Positions 30,888 through 40,895 of a DNA stretch of 64,000 bases are shown here, piece after piece. The stretch is from the NCBI RefSeq assembly GCF_014698965.1, contig NZ_JACXAE010000082.1, forward strand, positions 33,665 to 97,664, in the 5' to 3' direction. The position numbers and the translations under genes are program-made. Position 1 is the first letter of the stretch, and the number at the start of each line of letters is the position of its first letter. Under the pieces are notes generated by a model. That model saw only the letters and a program-made list of their open reading frames with translations, was not told the DNA's origin and did not search any database. The DNA comes from Iningainema tapete BLCC-T55 (lineage in GTDB: Bacteria; Cyanobacteriota; Cyanobacteriia; Cyanobacteriales; Nostocaceae).

Positions 30888-31577
30888 ATGTCGGTTGCTG
30901 AATACTTAGAACTACCAAAAGATGTTATCTTTCCAGATAGCGATTTATACAGTAATGAACCACCGTTGGAAACTGAATTACATCTCAAGCAGATGATTCT
31001 GCTGATTCAATGCCTAGAATGGTTGTGGCAAAACCGTGACGACTTTTATGCAGCAGGCAATATGACGATCTACTACAGTCCATACCAGCTCAAATCCGAG
31101 GACTTTCGTGGACCAGATTTTTTTGTCGTACTGGGGACACAGCGTAAAATCCGTAACAGCTGGGTGGTGTGGCACGAAGGGGGTAAGTATCCGAATGTAA
31201 TTGTCGAAATCCTCTCAGATAGTACCGCTAAAACTGATAAGGAATTAAAAAAAGAAATATATCAAGATACTTTCCGCACACCAAATTACTTCTGGTTCGA
31301 TCCAAAAACTTTGGAATTTGCCGGGTTTATTTTGCTTGGTGGTAGTTACCAACCAATCGAACCGAACGAGCAAGGCTGGTTGTGGAGTCAGCAGCTTGAT
31401 TTATATCTGGGAATACATACTTCAAAGTTACGTTTTTTTACTCCTGATGGACAATTAGTTCCCACGCTTCAAGAAGTTGCGCAAACAGAGACACAACGTG
31501 CAGAACTTGAAAAGCAACGTGCCGATCGCTTAGCCGAGAAATTGCGAGAATTAAATATTGACCCAGATACTTTGTAG
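30888..31577 (+). CDS. Uma2-family (DUF820) PD-(D/E)XK nuclease-like protein
   Basis: SVAEYLELPKD...ETELHLKQM...RGPDFFVVLG...YPNVIVEILSDSTAKTDKELKKEIYQ. Confidence 0.88.
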   Translation: MSVAEYLELPKDVIFPDSDLYSNEPPLETELHLKQMILLIQCLEWLWQNRDDFYAAGNMTIYYSPYQLKSEDFRGPDFFVVLGTQRKIRNSWVVWHEGGKYPNVIVEILSDSTAKTDKELKKEIYQDTFRTPNYFWFDPKTLEFAGFILLGGSYQPIEPNEQGWLWSQQLDLYLGIHTSKLRFFTPDGQLVPTLQEVAQTETQRAELEKQRADRLAEKLRELNIDPDTL

Positions 31578-31721
31578 AGTTTACGCTCTGCCGCGATGTC
31601 AATATTTAGCTTTTTAACGTAAAATTGACATTACCTGTAGCAACCCACAAATTCAACGCTTGTGAAATTGGCATATGAGAATGGGTATCAATGCCACCTC
31701 AAGAAATAAGCAACTAGACTC

Positions 31722-32321
31722 GTGCAATGGCTCGGAATGAACAGTGTTAATCCTATTAAAATCCTGTTTTTAGCATCTGATCCCAGTGATGCTTCTCGGC
31801 TACGCTTAGGGCAAGAGTTACGAGACATCCAGCAAGGGCTGCAACTTGCCAAACAACGAGAAAAATTTGTGCTAGAACAACGGATGTCAGTCCGTCCTGG
31901 CGATATAAGTCAGGCAATTCTGGATGTCGAGCCTCATATTGTACATTTTTCTGGTCATGGCTTAAACACAGGGGATCTGTGCTTTGAGGATGAATTAGGA
32001 AAAATTCATCCTGTAAAGCCGGATGCTCTAGCTGCATTGTTTGCACTTGTAGATGAACAAGTCAATTGTGTAGTCCTGAATGCGTGTTATTCCCAGACTC
32101 AGGCGGAGGCTATTGCTGAACACATCAAGTTCGTTATTGGCATGAATCAAGCAATTGGTGATAAGGCTGCTATTAACTTCGCTGTTGGTTTTTACAAAGC
32201 ACTTGGTGCAAATCATTCAATTGGGAAAGCTTACAAGTTTGGCTGTGTTGAAATTCAACTACAAGGTATTTCAGAGCATTTAACCCCAATTCTCTACGAA
32301 AAAAAAAAAATATGTAAATAA
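31722..32321 (+). CDS. CHAT-domain (caspase-like) protein; ends at a poly-A tract
   Basis: Catalytic-type His in PHIVHFSGHG and Cys in VNCVVLNACYSQTQAEAIAEHIKFVIGMNQAIGDKAAINFAVGFYKALG. Confidence 0.85.
   Translation: MQWLGMNSVNPIKILFLASDPSDASRLRLGQELRDIQQGLQLAKQREKFVLEQRMSVRPGDISQAILDVEPHIVHFSGHGLNTGDLCFEDELGKIHPVKPDALAALFALVDEQVNCVVLNACYSQTQAEAIAEHIKFVIGMNQAIGDKAAINFAVGFYKALGANHSIGKAYKFGCVEIQLQGISEHLTPILYEKKKICK
32299..32310 (+). other. A12 homopolymer joining the CHAT and HetZ-related reading frames
   Basis: gAAAAAAAAAAAAt; A11 would fuse the frames as ...ILYEKKKYVNNSTEPAKYILVLSATIDEVNKPLAEAIIAHLRQ... Confidence 0.9.
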
Positions 32322-32352
32322 TTCGACCGAGCCAGCTAAATATATACTTGTA

Positions 32353-33852
32353 TTGAGTGCCACTATTGATGAAGTTAACAAGCCACTAGCAGAAGCTATT
32401 ATTGCTCATTTGCGTCAAATTTCGGGAGATGCATCCTTGACACTAAAAAAAATTGAGGCAGGCAGTGTAAAGCTAGTATTGGAAGGTTCTCAAGAGGGAT
32501 TAGAGCGAATTTTGGCTTTGCTTAAAGAAGGCAAGCTGACTGAAATATTGGGTATTCCTGTCCAGGATGTGCAGATAGTAGCTGCCAAGGAACAGGTAAT
32601 TGCAACCTCTCCTAGAAGAGTTTCGACCATGAACTCGGCGCAAGCTTATATTGCCGTTGCAAATGGGGGGTATAGCGTTTCCACCATAAAACAGGGTATA
32701 GAGGAACGTAATCTCACCATGACACCAGAGGCAGAAAAACTGGCACAATATTGGCGATCGCAGTTAATGGTAGATTGTCCAGAGCTAGGTGAAGCTAACA
32801 GAGAAAGTATTGTTCTCTGGTTACTAGGTAGCGATTCGGACAGGTTAGAGCAACTTGAACCAAAGGAACTAGACATTGCAATTCATGCGATGGGGTATCG
32901 TTGGCGGATATTAAATCAACGTTACTTGGGCAAAAGTAAAGAACGTGCTTACCGTAATCTCATCACCCGGTTAGGAAGTTTGGTAACCTTAAGAAATAAG
33001 ATCCAAACTTGGGTAGCACTAAGTCGCGATCGCCAACGCAGTGTGATGGATGTACTGGTTGAAGTCATCCAAGAATTACTGCAAAGTGATAACTATATGC
33101 AACAGCAAATGAGTTACATTGCTAGCTTTACCAGTGATAAGCGGCTACAAAACGCATTGCTGTTTGCCAGCATAGAAGAATATTGCCTACGCCCAGTACG
33201 CAATCAACCGTTAATAGCTTACCGTTTTGTGAACTTTTTGAGAAGAACACAGCGTGGTGGTTTAACTCAAGTACCTACCAGTGATAATGTGAAATTGATT
33301 TCTGAAGAAATTCTGACAGATGATAGTGACAATCGGGTAAATTTAGTCGATAGTCAAGCGATCGCAGAATATTCGGAAGTAATCGAAGCTCAAGAGCAAC
33401 TTGAACAGCGTCATGCTGTCAAACAGGAGTTTGAAAATTATCTACTAGCAAATCTTGGGCAAGAAGCTGTGGAGTGGCTACAACTTTACCTCCAAGGTAA
33501 GTCTCAAGACGAAATCGCCAAAAAATTAAATAAACCAATCAAAGAAATCTACCGTTTACGAGAAAAAATAAGCTACCACGCTGTACGTGTTTTTGCGGTA
33601 AAAGGTGGACCAGAACTGGTAGAGAACTGGCTGTCAATTTCTATCAGAGAACATAATCTGGGACTAACACCTAAGCAATTCGATTTTTTGCAGGAAAAAC
33701 TGACGATTACACAACGCCAGGTTTTATCCATGCTCAAAGCATCTCAAACCGTAGATGCGATCGCCTCTCATCTAAAACTCAAAACCCATCAAGTTATAGG
33801 AGAATTGACTAAAATCTATTTGGTTGCACAAGCTTTAAGAACTCAACAGTGA
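32353..33852 (+). CDS. Effector-associated-like small domain plus HetZ-related protein 2
   Basis: N-terminus ATIDEVNKPLAEAIIAHLRQISGDASLTLKKIEAGSVKLVLEGSQEGLERIL; then MTPEAEKLAQYWRSQL...AMGYRWRILNQRYLGKSKERAYRNLITRLGSLV...LRPVRNQPLIAYRFVNFLRRTQRGGLTQVP. Confidence 0.75.
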   Translation: MSATIDEVNKPLAEAIIAHLRQISGDASLTLKKIEAGSVKLVLEGSQEGLERILALLKEGKLTEILGIPVQDVQIVAAKEQVIATSPRRVSTMNSAQAYIAVANGGYSVSTIKQGIEERNLTMTPEAEKLAQYWRSQLMVDCPELGEANRESIVLWLLGSDSDRLEQLEPKELDIAIHAMGYRWRILNQRYLGKSKERAYRNLITRLGSLVTLRNKIQTWVALSRDRQRSVMDVLVEVIQELLQSDNYMQQQMSYIASFTSDKRLQNALLFASIEEYCLRPVRNQPLIAYRFVNFLRRTQRGGLTQVPTSDNVKLISEEILTDDSDNRVNLVDSQAIAEYSEVIEAQEQLEQRHAVKQEFENYLLANLGQEAVEWLQLYLQGKSQDEIAKKLNKPIKEIYRLREKISYHAVRVFAVKGGPELVENWLSISIREHNLGLTPKQFDFLQEKLTITQRQVLSMLKASQTVDAIASHLKLKTHQVIGELTKIYLVAQALRTQQ

Positions 33853-33880
33853 GCAGAGCGCTGATTGAAGTCGCACTTAC

Positions 33881-34954
33881 TCAATTAGCGGGACTAATTG
33901 AAAAGTTAATTTGCCATTTCAGCTTAGATCTGTCACCTTGAATGTATTCAGAAATAGCCTGAGCTACATCAGCACAACGATTAAGAGGTACAACATAATC
34001 GAACACTCTTGTCATCACTTTCAAAGTCTCGGATGTCCATTCTCCATCCACCACAAGCACCGCTAGTAATTCCTTGTTTTTCCCTTTCCAGTTGATAGCT
34101 GAAAACATCTTATCTTTTGCATAAAGCGAGGCGTGTCTGGAAGACGACTTTCTTACCTCTATAAAAGCTTTTGGGAATTTTTCATCGGGAATAACAAAGT
34201 CTGCTCGGAAGTTGTAAACAACACCTTCAAGATAGCTATATTCAGACTCTAACTTGTAGGGAACATCAGCATCGTCAAGAGCCTTGGCAACAATACTTTC
34301 AAGTAGTACTCTGCCAACCAAATCTCGGACAATACCCTCAAGCGTCGGTTCAATACTCTGCAATATCTGTTCACGAGTCATAACCTGACCGGGCTTTCGC
34401 TCATTCAAAATATCAGCTAGTTTCTGAGCAGCTGATTGTGAAATAGCATTGTCCGTGACATTGCCAATTTGTTTCTTGAGCGCCGCTTTACTCGTAATAT
34501 TAGCAAGGCGTTGAAGAATCGGAAGCACATAGGGATTTGATTGAATATAACTAGCGTCAAATTCCTGAAGTTCTTTTGTGATCGCATACAACTCATTCAA
34601 AATATCTTTTACTCGATTTCGTAACTGAATGTACACCCCTTTTGTAATAGCTGACTCCACATCAAAAGGGACAGCTTGCATCCGAAGCAGTTCTTGCACA
34701 ACCTGCTGAGCAGTGACTTTACTTGGGTCAAGCGAACTGTCAAGACCACTAAGAATAATTAGTTTTTGTTCAAAAGTCTGAATCTGCTCTGGTAAAATGT
34801 TTGCAAAGCCACTAGTTTGTTTACTTAGTTCTAGGTAAACCTCAACATACTCTGTCATGGCTTCCCTGGCTATTTTGTAGAGCGTATTACTGCTAGCTTC
34901 GGCAGATGTGTTATCAGCATCAAGTTCTTCTTGCATGAATATGAAATTCTCCAA
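33881..34954 (-). CDS. Putative restriction endonuclease of a type II R-M system
   Basis: Overlaps the methyltransferase gene by 35 bp; possible PD-(D/E)XK core FRADFVIPDEKFPKAFIEVRKSS. Confidence 0.65.
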   Translation of the reverse strand: MENFIFMQEELDADNTSAEASSNTLYKIAREAMTEYVEVYLELSKQTSGFANILPEQIQTFEQKLIILSGLDSSLDPSKVTAQQVVQELLRMQAVPFDVESAITKGVYIQLRNRVKDILNELYAITKELQEFDASYIQSNPYVLPILQRLANITSKAALKKQIGNVTDNAISQSAAQKLADILNERKPGQVMTREQILQSIEPTLEGIVRDLVGRVLLESIVAKALDDADVPYKLESEYSYLEGVVYNFRADFVIPDEKFPKAFIEVRKSSSRHASLYAKDKMFSAINWKGKNKELLAVLVVDGEWTSETLKVMTRVFDYVVPLNRCADVAQAISEYIQGDRSKLKWQINFSISPAN

Positions 34955-36200
34955 GAGGTTTGTCGATACCTTGACGTTTTTCTAACACCCAGCGATTGCC
35001 TCGTGTCCGAAGAGTTTCAATTTTAACTATTTCAAAACCGTTTTCTTGCATTAGCTCCGATAGTAGCTTCTCAGTTTGGATGTGAACTCCATATAGAGCT
35101 GCATCTGCTACAACCAAATGTAAGTTGCTCTTATGTCGTAAAACCCGTTTTAATTCTCGAAATACTCGCTGCATTTGTGCAAAGTAAGGATACACAAGTA
35201 AGTAATAATCTTTCTTGCCTTTTTTTAATTCCTTTTGTTGCTGAAGCTCATTAACAAGCGGTTGTAGAGAATAGCGAAGATTTGTCGATAGTGATTCTGA
35301 AAATATATTTTGATTACGCTTGATGTCAGAAGGGGCAGTTGTGGTGTTAACAATTAGTTGGCGACGCACTCGTTCTGTAATTTCACGCCAAGAGCCAGCA
35401 TAGCGCCAAAAATAAAGTTGCATTCTTGTCATTTCAGCAAAGTCAAAATTGTTGAGATAAGGCGGTGAAGTAACGCAAAGTGAACAGCTTTCATCCTCAA
35501 GAGGAGACATTGTTTCAGAACTCATAAAATGTAATTTTGCTTTGGTTTTAAATTTATCACCAAGCAGTTCAATGTCGTCTCTAATCTCATCACAAACTTT
35601 TTGCAGAGCGATTTGATATGGAATAGATTTCTTTTGGCTGGTAGGAGCTTTGTAAATCCCATCTGTTTGAGAGCCAGATGTCAGTTCAAGTATGCGAGAA
35701 ATTATGAGACGATAAAGCGGACGATCGCTAGGAGCAATTTTATTTTCCAGTAAAAGAGACGATGCTAAAAGCCGCAACTCCTGCCCTGGGATAAGTTTTT
35801 CCAAAAAAAGTGCTGCATCTGTTGTCCAAATTTGTGTAATATCGCAAGTGTTTGGTTCAATAAATTGACAAATTCTCTTGATTTCATCTACCTGCTGTAT
35901 GCAAGTAGGTGGAAATAGTTTTGCCAGGGAAATATCGTAGAAAAAAGGGTGAGCTTCAAACCCCACAGAACAAATACCTTGAGAGTTTGCCTGCACAAGG
36001 GAAGTTGACAAACCAGAAAATGGATCGATTAACATCTCTGAAGCCTTTAAGTCAGCTTCTTGAATACACCTAGTAACGAACTCAGGCGAAAAACCAGCGA
36101 TGAAGTTGAACCATCTATGTATGGGATGGCGATCGCTTGTCAAATTAGTAGGAAGCTTTTCTTTCGGTGGTTCATCTTCAAAAAGCCTGAGTTGTCTCAT
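34920..36200 (-). CDS. Site-specific DNA methyltransferase
   Basis: SAM-binding-like IDPFSGLSTSLVQANSQG and catalytic TSPPYLNNFDFAEMTRMQLYFW. Confidence 0.88.
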   Translation of the reverse strand: MRQLRLFEDEPPKEKLPTNLTSDRHPIHRWFNFIAGFSPEFVTRCIQEADLKASEMLIDPFSGLSTSLVQANSQGICSVGFEAHPFFYDISLAKLFPPTCIQQVDEIKRICQFIEPNTCDITQIWTTDAALFLEKLIPGQELRLLASSLLLENKIAPSDRPLYRLIISRILELTSGSQTDGIYKAPTSQKKSIPYQIALQKVCDEIRDDIELLGDKFKTKAKLHFMSSETMSPLEDESCSLCVTSPPYLNNFDFAEMTRMQLYFWRYAGSWREITERVRRQLIVNTTTAPSDIKRNQNIFSESLSTNLRYSLQPLVNELQQQKELKKGKKDYYLLVYPYFAQMQRVFRELKRVLRHKSNLHLVVADAALYGVHIQTEKLLSELMQENGFEIVKIETLRTRGNRWVLEKRQGIDKPLGEFHIHARRT

Positions 36201-36323
36201 CGATTCACGCTTATTGCTTTACGGTCATGCTCTATGATAGCTACTTCCACTATCAATTTGACCTCTGAAAACCGCTAGAGGTTGAGAAATAGTGGTTTAT
36301 CAGAGGCAAGAGCATATGCATGT

Positions 36324-36746
36324 CTAGGGTTTTTGGGTGGCTATCGCTAACTTCGCTCCTTCAACCCGTCGTACTCTATCCATAACTGCTACAACTTGAC
36401 CGTGATTTACCCCTTTATCAGCATTTAGTACAACCATCAATTGTTTTTGCGGCTCTACTTTCTCCCGTACCCCTTGTTCGAGTTGCTCGATACTAATAGC
36501 CTGCTTATTCAAAAATACCTTCCCTGCTTTGTCAATTGTCACCGTTACTTGTGCCGGACGTTCTGCTTTTCCCGTCGCTGCTTGAGGTAAATTGACTGGC
36601 AAACCTTCGGTACGAGTTAAGAATAGCGTTGACATGATAAAAAACGTCAAAATCGCAAAGATCACATCAATCATTGGTACGATGTTAATCTGTGCTGGTA
36701 TATCTGGTTCATCTTGTAGACGCATAAGTTCTCTCTCCTCTTTCAT
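36324..36746 (-). CDS. exbD: ExbD/TolR biopolymer transporter
   Basis: INIVPMIDVIFAILTFFIMSTLFLTRTEGLPVNLPQA. Confidence 0.92.
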   Translation of the reverse strand: MKEERELMRLQDEPDIPAQINIVPMIDVIFAILTFFIMSTLFLTRTEGLPVNLPQAATGKAERPAQVTVTIDKAGKVFLNKQAISIEQLEQGVREKVEPQKQLMVVLNADKGVNHGQVVAVMDRVRRVEGAKLAIATQKP

Positions 36747-37362
36747 AGCGACGGCGATAGAGTAATTCTAGTTGTCCACCAAACTCTTGGATCAAAGCGA
36801 TTTGCCGTTGGTAAAGTCCTCGGAAGGTATTGGCAAATAATAGTGTAAAAATTGCTACTACTAACCCTGCTGCTGTAGACACCAACGCTTCACTAATACC
36901 GCCAGTTATGCCTGCGGTTCTCGCTCCCCCGACATCACCGATGTTGAGAGAAGCAAACGAAGTAATCAATCCTAATACTGTTCCTAAAAGACCTAACAGA
37001 GGAGCTAGAGAAATAATTGTCTCAAAAATATTTTGAAAACGCTTGAGTAAAGGGATTTCAGCTTGAGCCTCACTTTCCAATGCCAACCGAAACTCTTCTG
37101 GATTTGGTTGATCTAGCTCTAAAGCTGCTAAAAAAATTCGTGCAATGGGCAAATCAGCATTTTTATTTAATTTATCCAAAGCACCAACTACATTATCGAG
37201 ACGGTAAAGGTTTAGCACTTCCCGTACCACACGGTTTTGGCGATGATTAACGCGATACCAAAATACTATGCGTTCGATGATTAGTCCCACTGCCAAAACT
37301 GAAAACGCTAGCAGAGGCCACATGACTACGCCACCTGCCGTGAACAAATTGTTAATTCCCAT
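36709..37362 (-). CDS. exbB: MotA/TolQ/ExbB proton channel
   Basis: ISLAPLLGLLGTVLGLITSFASLNIGDVGGARTAGITGGISEALVSTAAGLVVAIFTLLFAN. Confidence 0.92.
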   Translation of the reverse strand: MGINNLFTAGGVVMWPLLAFSVLAVGLIIERIVFWYRVNHRQNRVVREVLNLYRLDNVVGALDKLNKNADLPIARIFLAALELDQPNPEEFRLALESEAQAEIPLLKRFQNIFETIISLAPLLGLLGTVLGLITSFASLNIGDVGGARTAGITGGISEALVSTAAGLVVAIFTLLFANTFRGLYQRQIALIQEFGGQLELLYRRRYERGERTYASTR

Positions 37363-37763
37363 GTACCGTTTTCAACTCACTAACTTTGTTAGAGTACCAG
37401 CTAACTGGTTAAAGCTGATATTAGTTCTCAATATAAATTAAAGGAAATGATAAATTTTGTCAAATACATAGACTGTGTAAATAGCAATTTATCATCTCTA
37501 GTTCTGGAAGATTATTTCATGTAAGCTTCACATTCATGAGATTTCTAACTATTACGGGTTGTCAAATGTAAGTAATTGCAATCGTTTAATGATTGACTTT
37601 TGCTCTTGAATGTTTTATGATTTTATATTTATTGCAAAAATATAGCAACAAATACCCTAATAACATAACTCCTTTAATGTCGGCTCTACTATAGCCTTGA
37701 GCTAAGAAAGCTTTGTAATATATAAGCACTATTCTTCGCTCATATTGTGTCTGCCCCTAACTA

Positions 37764-38954
37764 ATGAAAGATTTTAGTAATCTACTGAAAGATAAAACTC
37801 AAACTATTATAGACAACTGGGTGATAGCGGTTCGTCAAGACAAAAATATTGTCCACACGAACCATTTACCCCGTTTAGCTATAGAAAATCACATTGATCA
37901 TGTTCTGATGGCGATGGCAACCGTACTGTCGCAATATCAAGAAAATGACGTTCAGCCCATCAAAGACGCAAGTTTAGAACATGGCTCTCTACGTGCTGAG
38001 CAAGGTTTTGAAGCAGCGGAAATTGCTAGAGAATATCAAGTGTTACGTAATGTAATATTTAATACTTTAGAACCAGAACTACTACAAGCATCAGCTAAAG
38101 AAGTGATTCGAGCTATAGGTTTAATTAATATTGTTTTAGATGAAGCGCTCGCCTACTGTTTTCAAAGTTACACTGAAAAGCGATTAAGTGAATTAGAGCA
38201 ACTGCAAAATCAGTTATTTCTGAACAATCAAGAATTGACTCGTTTAGTTCGGACTAATCAAGAAAATATTTCTTTTCTCGCCCATGAATTAAGAAGTCCT
38301 TTAACTTCAATTATTGGTTACTCAGATTTATTTTTACGACAACAACAGAAAACAGAAGTTAAGGAATCTGCGAAAAATGTAGAACACATTGAGCGAGTAC
38401 TAATCAGTGGCAGAAAATTACTCCGCTTGATTAACGATACATTAGAAATTTCCCGGTGTGATGCAGGGCAGATGAAAATAGAGCCAGAACTAACAAATGT
38501 GTGCGAATTAGTTTATGATGTGTACAAAATGTTAGAGCCTTTAATTGGAGAGAAAAATTTACAAATTTCCATCGATTGCTCTAGCTCTCTATCTCAGGTG
38601 ATAACTGATCCACTACGATTACAACAAATTGTGACAAATCTTGTTAGTAATGCCATACGCTACACACAATTAGGCAAAATAGAAATTAATTGTCATAAAT
38701 TAGACAATAAAAAGTGGGCGATCGCCGTTTCTGATACTGGGATTGGGATTGAAAAAGAAGCACAGAGTCAAATTTTCCAACCCTACTTTCGCGTTGCCAC
38801 TGAGCAAAAATCTTACCTTCATGACAGCACCGGTTTAGGGTTAGCAATAGTTTCACGTTTAGTAAAACTCTTACATGGCAAAATAGAAGTAGTTTCTCAA
38901 GTAGGAGTAGGTTCAACTTTCACAGTTACTTTACCATTGCAAGTAGAATCCTAA
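37764..38954 (+). CDS. Sensor histidine kinase with RsbRD-like N-terminal region
   Basis: H-box FLAHELRSPLTSIIGYSDLF; N-box IVTNLVSNAIRYT; DTGIGIEKEAQSQIFQPYFR. Confidence 0.9.
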   Translation: MKDFSNLLKDKTQTIIDNWVIAVRQDKNIVHTNHLPRLAIENHIDHVLMAMATVLSQYQENDVQPIKDASLEHGSLRAEQGFEAAEIAREYQVLRNVIFNTLEPELLQASAKEVIRAIGLINIVLDEALAYCFQSYTEKRLSELEQLQNQLFLNNQELTRLVRTNQENISFLAHELRSPLTSIIGYSDLFLRQQQKTEVKESAKNVEHIERVLISGRKLLRLINDTLEISRCDAGQMKIEPELTNVCELVYDVYKMLEPLIGEKNLQISIDCSSSLSQVITDPLRLQQIVTNLVSNAIRYTQLGKIEINCHKLDNKKWAIAVSDTGIGIEKEAQSQIFQPYFRVATEQKSYLHDSTGLGLAIVSRLVKLLHGKIEVVSQVGVGSTFTVTLPLQVES

Positions 38955-38994
38955 CTACTGTCGAGACGCGAGCTATCGCGTCTTTACAACTAAC

Positions 38995-39669
38995 TCATCC
39001 TAATTTTAATTTGAGCAGTGCATCAACAGCCGCCGCTTTCTCAGCATCTTTTTTATTAGTACCTCTACCTTGTCCGTACTCTTGTTCACCTACAAATACC
39101 TTAGCGATGAATTCTGGAGCGTGAGGTAAACCACCTGCTTGAACAGTGACATATTTAGGTGGAGTTAGGGTGACATTACGTTGTACCCATTCCTGAAACC
39201 GATTCTTAGAATCTACATTAGAGCGGAATTCAACAATGCTTTGAGGTACAGAATCAAATAGCAGTTTCACAATAGCCCAAACAGCTTGCATATCCGAATT
39301 GTTGTCCAAATAGTAAGCGCCAATAACTGCTTCAAAAGTACTGCTGAGGAGATTAGGATTTTGTAAACCACCTTCAAGTATCGCACCTTTACCTAATCGC
39401 ATCCTTAAATCTAAGCCTACCTGAATTGCAAACCTTGCCAGTTGCTTCTCATCTACTAATGCAGAACGCCTTCTTGTGAGTTCATCTTCTCCCTTATCTG
39501 GGTAACGCTCGTAGAGATATTTGCCACTCAAGAAGTTCAGCAAAGCATCACCAAGAAACTCTAGACGTTCGTTGTGTTCTCCTGCTTGGGGATTTTCATG
39601 GATGTAAGAACGATGAGTTAGCGCATGATCTAAGAGTTTTTCATCTTGGAATCTCAGAATTTCATGCAT
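38995..39669 (-). CDS. rnc: Ribonuclease III
   Basis: HNERLEFLGDALLNFLSGKYLY and C-terminal dsRBD GRGTNKKDAEKAAAVDALLKL. Confidence 0.95.
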   Translation of the reverse strand: MHEILRFQDEKLLDHALTHRSYIHENPQAGEHNERLEFLGDALLNFLSGKYLYERYPDKGEDELTRRRSALVDEKQLARFAIQVGLDLRMRLGKGAILEGGLQNPNLLSSTFEAVIGAYYLDNNSDMQAVWAIVKLLFDSVPQSIVEFRSNVDSKNRFQEWVQRNVTLTPPKYVTVQAGGLPHAPEFIAKVFVGEQEYGQGRGTNKKDAEKAAAVDALLKLKLG

Positions 39670-39876
39670 AACATTTCCTTTTAGCTTTAGTACAACAACA
39701 AGCCCATCACCTAAAAACTAATTCTACCCATAGAAGGAATGAGCTTTAAGCTTCCGACACTGTAAAGATGGAGTAGGTCGGATTGCTAATTGCTAATTGT
39801 TAATTATTAATTTTTATCATTGACCATTAGCTTTTGGCTTTTTATGGTATAATTATTTACTCAGGGAAAGCATAGT

Positions 39877-40419
39877 ATGAGTTTGTCTGTCACCGTGGTC
39901 GAAATTCTCTCAGCGCAAGAACTACGTCGCACCATTAATCGTCTTGCATCTCAAATCGTAGAGAAAACGCGAGATTTATCCGAGTTGGTGCTAATAGGTA
40001 TTTATAGTAGGGGCGTGCCGTTAGCCGAGTTATTGGCACGTCAGATTGAGGTTTTGGAAGGTGTACCTGTAGCGGTGGGGGCGTTGGATATTACATTTTA
40101 TCGAGATGATCTCGATCAAATTGGGTTACGGACTCCCGCAAAAACTGACATTCCCTTTGACCTGACGGGAAAAACAGTCGTACTTGTGGATGATGTAATA
40201 TTCAAAGGTAGAACAATTCGTGCTGCGTTGAATGCAGTTAACGAATACGGTAGACCAGAGTTGATTCGTCTAGCTGTGTTAATCGACCGGGGTCATCGTG
40301 AAGTACCAATTCACCCAGATTTTGTTGGTAAGCAAGTACCCACCTCTCAAAAAGAAATTGTCAAAGTTCACCTCCAAAACTGGGATGGACGTGATGCGGT
40401 GGAATTGATTGAGGATTAA
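39877..40419 (+). CDS. pyrR: PyrR bifunctional regulator / uracil phosphoribosyltransferase
   Basis: [57 protein letters not shown]. Confidence 0.95.
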   Translation: MSLSVTVVEILSAQELRRTINRLASQIVEKTRDLSELVLIGIYSRGVPLAELLARQIEVLEGVPVAVGALDITFYRDDLDQIGLRTPAKTDIPFDLTGKTVVLVDDVIFKGRTIRAALNAVNEYGRPELIRLAVLIDRGHREVPIHPDFVGKQVPTSQKEIVKVHLQNWDGRDAVELIED

Positions 40420-40444
40420 CTAATAGACATTTTGTGAAAAATAA

Positions 40445-40474
40445 TGTAGAGACGTTCCATGAAACGTCTCTACA
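40445..40474. repeat. REP-like palindrome TGTAGAGACGTTCCATGAAACGTCTCTACA
   Basis: Inverted repeat of the same family as 784-812. Confidence 0.85.
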
Positions 40475-40505
40475 AGGATTATGAATATTAACTCTTGAGT
40501 TTTAT

Positions 40506-40895
40506 TTAACGCATCACAGGACTAGCATGATGATGCACTATATACCACTTACCACCAAGAAGCTCAAACACGTTTGTCGCTAATGATTTTGCTTGATGTC
40601 TTGTACCACCTGCAACTTGAAGGATGTTTTCCACAAGTAAGATGTAGGCGATCGCATCACGTACTTCTATAGTAATGATTTCCGTGTTAATCTCAATGTA
40701 AGCAGTATTTTTGAATATCTTCACCCAAGAGTCACGAATTTCTTTCCAACCCCGCAGTACATCCCATCCAGGATGAACACAGACGCTACCTGTTCCACTA
40801 GACCATACTGCATCCATTGCCTCAATGTCTTTCTTTTCCAATGCTCGATAAAAAGCTTCATTAACGGCTAAAACTTCAAAATTTTTGTTGGTCAT
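40506..40895 (-). CDS. NTF2/SnoaL-like protein
   Basis: VNEAFYRALEKKDIEAMDAVWSSGTGSVCVHPGWDVLRGWKEIRDSW. Confidence 0.85.
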   Translation of the reverse strand: MTNKNFEVLAVNEAFYRALEKKDIEAMDAVWSSGTGSVCVHPGWDVLRGWKEIRDSWVKIFKNTAYIEINTEIITIEVRDAIAYILLVENILQVAGGTRHQAKSLATNVFELLGGKWYIVHHHASPVMR

